Assembly: GCA_016256075.1 (NCBI GenBank)
Contig: SDVU01000636.1
Location: 1 to 11,642 of the forward strand
DNA: 11,642 nt
Direction of reading: 5' to 3'
Source: Dictyocoela muelleri
Lineage: Eukaryota; Microsporidia
The notes under the pieces were generated by a model, which saw only the letters and a list, made by a program, of their open reading frames with translations, was not told where the DNA came from and did no database searches. The stretch's first letter is position 1. Each line of letters begins with the position of its first letter. The position numbers and the translations under genes are program-made. Shown piece by piece: positions 8,773-11,642 of the stretch.

Positions 8773-9230
8773 CTATATATAATACATGCTGACAATATCC
8801 ACTATTTCCAACTCAGAGAGTTGTCTCTTACCATAGGATTATATACTTTGGTTCCAGTCATTCCCTTAATACGTAACTTCTAAGCTATCCAGAGGCCAAG
8901 CTGTATGCGCGCTTTCCATTTTATCAATTAATCTATAAGATATAGATATTATAGGCTCTTTCATGAATCTTTTTTACTACTTATTTTGCCGAGGCCGTCG
9001 CCGAGACATTCATCCGTAAACAAGGAGTGTTTCTTCTGCTTTATTGTAATATTAGACCAACTCTTAATCAGCTATACTACACTGGAACAACTGTATATCA
9101 TCTAAAATTCTATATTTATCAACCGCTTGATGTCATACGCTAATTATTTATTGAGATTAGGTTGGCGGTATTTACCTCTATGCTTAAATGTTACATCCAA
9201 GAATGTTAAAATTTGAGCTAGCCGCACCTA
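8773..9230 (-). mobile_element. SINE-like interspersed repeat, copy C (inverted)
   Basis: Read on the minus strand this aligns from end to end with copy B. Its head is GGTGCGGCTAGCTCAAATTT with a full A-box start (TAGCTCAA), a degraded B box (AGAGGTAAATACC), and GACATCAAGCGGTT. The shared 34-base block lies at 9062-9095, and the shared tail ATTGTCAGCATGTATTATATA at about 8777-8797. The length, 458 bp, equals that of copy B, so both are full-length. Internal divergence is high, which means old insertions. The element ends about 55 bases before the Tigger terminus. No clear target duplication flanks it. Confidence 0.7.
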
Positions 9231-9286
9231 TATGAAACATTTCTATGTTTTTAGACCTTCTAAAATGATTTCCCATTTAGTGCATA

Positions 9287-10376
9287 CAGTCGAAGCTCGA
9301 TTTGGGGTGTTGATTTTGCTAAAACCCCCATAAAATCGAGGTTTCTAGGTGAGTCGGGGTAAAAAGATAGAATATATGATCGCCATTAGATTGGTTAATT
9401 CTTGAAGAGAAACGTGGATTTTTGTTATTAAAGTATTGGTTCAAAGTGAGTAAATAGTATTGTCATGAAAATGTAGAAACATTTTATTTTTTTAGTATGT
9501 CAGTTATGAGGTGAGCCAAACTTAAATCTCGCTTTCCATTCATCAAATAGTTTAATTTTTAACAAAAGAAGGTATTTAAGATTCGAAGATAAAAGTTTGG
9601 CTAAAATATCATAGAAACACGAAAAGTTTTTTTATCACGGCCTTTATTTGGCCATTTGACTCTTCTTTATCCTCGAAATTGGTATCAACTGATTCAAATG
9701 CTTCATAATCGTAAACTTCATATATTGCATGGTCAATTGCGCAATGTATTCCTTTTTACTCTGTATTAGAAATTGTTGAAAGTTTTTTAAGATTATCAAC
9801 ATTCCTTTTTAAAATCTATTTTTGTTTTTTAGTCTTTATGCGATACCAAGCTATTGATATACACATAGCAGCATCTTTAAGCTAGTTGCGTTAAATATTT
9901 ATGTTTTATTTATCTCAAAATTGTAAACACAAGAATAAACTAGTGCCTAAAAATAATTTGACTAAATGGCTTGATAACTCCCTTATATAGTTGTTGAATA
10001 ATTGAAGTTTTGTTTCGAGGTAGAAACAAAACTCGACATTACTATGTTCCACCTCTGTAAGCGAAGGGGTGTTATCTAGGATCAAAATATTTTAGCTTTC
10101 CTTACACAAAATTCTTGAATTTAGTCTTTTAAGGAAAAAATTAAACAATTATGAAGTCTCGCCACGTTTAGAATATGCGTATATGACACCCAAATCTTCC
10201 GAAGATAAGTTTTTTAAAGTTCTTTGGTTTTTATATATTCCCACAACTATAAGAATTAACTTTTTACAAATAAATATACATATGAGCATATTTGATACTC
10301 GAGTCTTATTTGACAAGATTCCTCTACAATCCTAATCAAGGCTAAAGGACTCTTCCGTGTTTATTTTGCGATAAGC
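9287..10376 (-). mobile_element. Decayed pogo/Tigger-type DNA transposon, 5'-truncated
   Basis: CAGTCGAAGCTCGATTTGGGG (from 9287), preceded by TA (9285-9286), is a typical pogo/Tigger terminus with its TA target site. Subterminal bases 9321-9341 repeat the motif inverted. The minus strand carries DDE_1 transposase remnants in family order. First is NTEES near 10350, at the place of the usual N-A-D-E-T. Then LSNKTRVS and KKLILIVVG follow, and ILILDNTPSL near 10075 holds the second catalytic Asp. LPRNKTSIIQQLYKGVI (about 10030-9980) corresponds to LPPNTTSLIQPLDQGVI, with the third Asp replaced by Tyr. After that come KDAAMCISIAWYRIK (near 9875-9830) and a 47-codon acidic tail (9752-9609). Several stops and frame jumps separate the pieces, so it is inactive. 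The CENP-B-like DNA-binding half and the other terminus are missing. Confidence 0.82.
10006..10033. repeat. Perfect 11-bp hairpin inside the Tigger relic
   Basis: AGTTTTGTTTC (10006-10016) and GAAACAAAACT (10023-10033) pair perfectly around a 6-base loop. The hairpin lies exactly where the transposase remnant changes frame between the LDN block and the LPRNKTS block. It may have come from a template-switch mutation during decay. Confidence 0.85.
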
Positions 10377-10499
10377 GCTGCGCGCCACGCGCCATTAGCG
10401 CCACAAGCGCCCTTAGCACACACACACCCTTAGCAAGCACGCGCAATTAGCACACACTTGCTATTGGCGCCTCACGCGTAATTAACGCCACGTTTTTTA
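10377..10499. repeat. GC-rich minisatellite, about seven 17-18-bp units
   Basis: Units start at TTA/TTG near 10395, 10413, 10430, 10447, 10464 and 10482, spaced 18, 17, 17, 17 and 18 bases, with one more unit before 10395. Examples are TTAGCGCCACAAGCGCCC, TTAGCAAGCACGCGCAA and TTGGCGCCTCACGCGTAA. The array is rich in G and C inside DNA that is otherwise strongly AT-rich. It abuts the truncated edge of the Tigger relic. No frame or RNA gene is recognised in it. Confidence 0.85.
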
Positions 10500-10504
10500 A
10501 CAAA

Positions 10505-10640
10505 GAAAAATACACCCTGAAACTCGAACACGTTAAAATTGTTAGCAATTATTATCTCTACCATTGAACCACAGAACCTAAAATGATAAATTATAAACAA
10601 TATAACTATTTTTACTTAATAAATTAGTTTGAAAAAAAAA
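10505..10640 (-). mobile_element. Second tRNA-like repeat family, copy 1
   Basis: On the minus strand TTCTGTGGTTCAATGGTAGAG resembles the 5' half of a tRNA. TGGTTCAATGG (10561-10571) fits the Pol III A-box consensus and GTTCGAGTT (10521-10529) fits the B box in all but the last base. The T-stem and acceptor do not pair, so this is not a working tRNA gene. Bases 10578-10606 match 11505-11533 inversely at 28 of 29 positions, and the similarity runs on through the head. It is therefore a repeated element, either SINE-like or a duplicated tRNA pseudogene with its upstream flank. Confidence 0.55.
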
Positions 10641-10654
10641 TATTTATATTATAT

Positions 10655-10698
10655 ATGGCGCAGCGCACCACAAGCAACATTAACGCCACATTTTTTAG
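10655..10698. repeat. Outlying copy of the minisatellite units
   Basis: GGCGCAGCGCACCACAAGC followed by ATTAACGCCACATTTTTTAG (10679-10698) repeats the end of the main array (10481-10500) at 18 of 20 positions. The tRNA-like segment lies between the two, so it appears to interrupt the array or to be flanked by a duplication of it. Confidence 0.75.
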
Positions 10699-11480
10699 AA
10701 TTAAAGTTAATAGCTAGTCTATAATTTGAAATCAGGAAATTGCGGTCTTAAATATTCGTTGAACTTCAGACCAAAGGACATAAAAATATAAAAAGTAAAA
10801 TTATTTTATCAAGAGTTAATTATATGGTCGGAAAGAAAATTGGAAAGGCAGATAAAAAATTATATAGACGGTGTAAGAGGTAGAAGAATTTATAATTAAG
10901 GTTTGGCAAATTATAGAGGTTTAAGAAAAATTTTCTTTTATTTTTTTGTTTATCTATATGAATTATACTGTATGAAACATTTATGGAAGTTTAAGATTGC
11001 TAATTTTTTTTATGCAGAGATAAAATTATAATGATAAAGGTTTTTTTAATTTATACACCACTGTAAAAAATTCTATTATGAAATCATCCTTGAAGTTTTT
11101 TACCTACGCATTTATATTTTTATCTCCTTCCTTAAAATTTAACTACCCACCGCAGTATTTCACTTCTCTCTTTTAATTTACCTCAGTCTTTATAATCTTA
11201 TTTCTGCACTTAAAATCGCTCTACGTTTATAAACTTACATCCTTACTTTTAATTAAATTTTGCCATTATATATTCTGTTAATGAACTGTTAAAAATAAAA
11301 TTATAATAATTCTACAATTTGTTAAATTTTGGGTCGGGCAAATATATGCTATAAATTTTTTTATTTGCATTTCTTTACGATTCATTGGCTCACATTTTGT
11401 CAAAAATTTTTACCGATTATTTGAAATATTTCACTTATAGTACTTTATTCATTGTACTTGGATATGAATTTGTCACGAAA
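10699..11480. other. AT-rich region with no recognised feature
   Basis: Both strands are broken into short frames; the longest readings are a few dozen codons and match no family I know. There is no tRNA, rRNA or tandem array. It may be old repeat debris between the two inverted tRNA-like copies. Confidence 0.6.
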
Positions 11481-11642
11481 TCTTTATTTTCATTAACAAA
11501 AAAAGTTATATTGTTTATAATTTATTATTTTAGATTCTATGGTTAAATATAACAGATAATAATTGCTACTGTCTTTTCTCGGTTATAAGACACCGTCTTA
11601 AATTCGAATAGAAGACACTGAGTTTCTTAAATTCGAATATAA
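11481..11642 (+). mobile_element. Second tRNA-like repeat family, copy 2 (runs off right edge)
   Basis: GTTATATTGTTTATAATTTA (from 11505) and the following ATTCTATGGTTAAATATAACAGATAATAATTGCTAC match the inverse of copy 1, including AGATAATAATTGCTA. The A-box region is degraded (TGGTTAAATATAAC). After the shared head the sequence enters a short tandem repeat holding TTCGAAT. Upstream similarity fades around 11481, so the left end is approximate. Confidence 0.5.
11596..11639. repeat. Two exact 15-bp repeats at a 29-bp period
   Basis: TCTTAAATTCGAATA occurs at 11596-11610 and 11625-11639, each preceded by GACAC at a similar distance. Just before them, AAGACACCGTCTT can pair with itself. Both copies contain ATTCGAAT, which resembles a B-box core. 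The window ends directly after the second unit, so a longer array is possible. Confidence 0.75.

Noticed and set aside
9512-9560. CGCTTTCCATT near 9530 shared with SINE-like copy C near 8910
   Set aside because: Only about 11 bases are identical and neighbouring bases do not align, so it is not counted as another copy.
10505-10590. A functional tRNA gene on the minus strand
   Set aside because: A- and B-box strings are present but the T stem, anticodon stem and acceptor do not pair, and the segment is part of a longer repeat.
10730-10785. A six-residue string on the minus strand resembling a reverse-transcriptase motif
   Set aside because: Too short, with no supporting blocks on either side; expected by chance.

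Overview
The window is very AT-rich eukaryotic DNA with intron-free, tightly written genes. It most likely comes from a microsporidian or a close relative. The grounds are an uninterrupted valyl-tRNA synthetase gene about 4 kb long, a CCCC motif right before its ATG with AAATTT just upstream (the signal pair described for microsporidian genes), asparagine/aspartate-rich low-complexity inserts, and a transposase tail of a kind common in microsporidian genomes. Other AT-rich, Asn-rich lineages cannot be excluded without a search.

Layout. Bases 1-231 (minus) hold the C-terminal part of a MULE-like transposase, cut on its 5' side and running off the left edge; a palindromic repeat (245-315) sits at the cut. 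Bases 498-4490 (minus) encode cytosolic valyl-tRNA synthetase with five large hydrophilic inserts. Bases 4597-5525 carry two head-to-tail copies of a roughly 460-bp interspersed repeat whose first 70 bases look tRNA-derived (SINE-like). An AT-rich gap follows, then an LC8-type dynein light chain (6221-6553, plus). Converging on it is an unrecognised 575-residue protein with an Asn-rich middle and a C-terminal coiled coil (6879-8606, minus).

From 8607 to the right edge I find no intact gene. This part is a graveyard of mobile DNA. It has a third copy of the SINE-like repeat in inverse orientation (8773-9230), a decayed pogo/Tigger transposon with a TA-flanked terminus at 9287 and remnants of the DDE transposase up to about 10376, and a strikingly GC-rich minisatellite of 17-18-bp units (10377-10499). 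A second tRNA-like repeat family follows as an inverted pair (about 10505-10640 and 11481-11642), with about 0.8 kb of featureless AT-rich DNA between the copies.

The three intact genes are housekeeping or unassigned and show no shared pathway: one charges tRNA-Val, one is a dimeric hub protein of dynein and other complexes, one is unknown. The most novel material is the repeat content: two apparently tRNA-derived families and the minisatellite next to the transposon relic. All family calls rest on reading motifs by eye; no database search was made.
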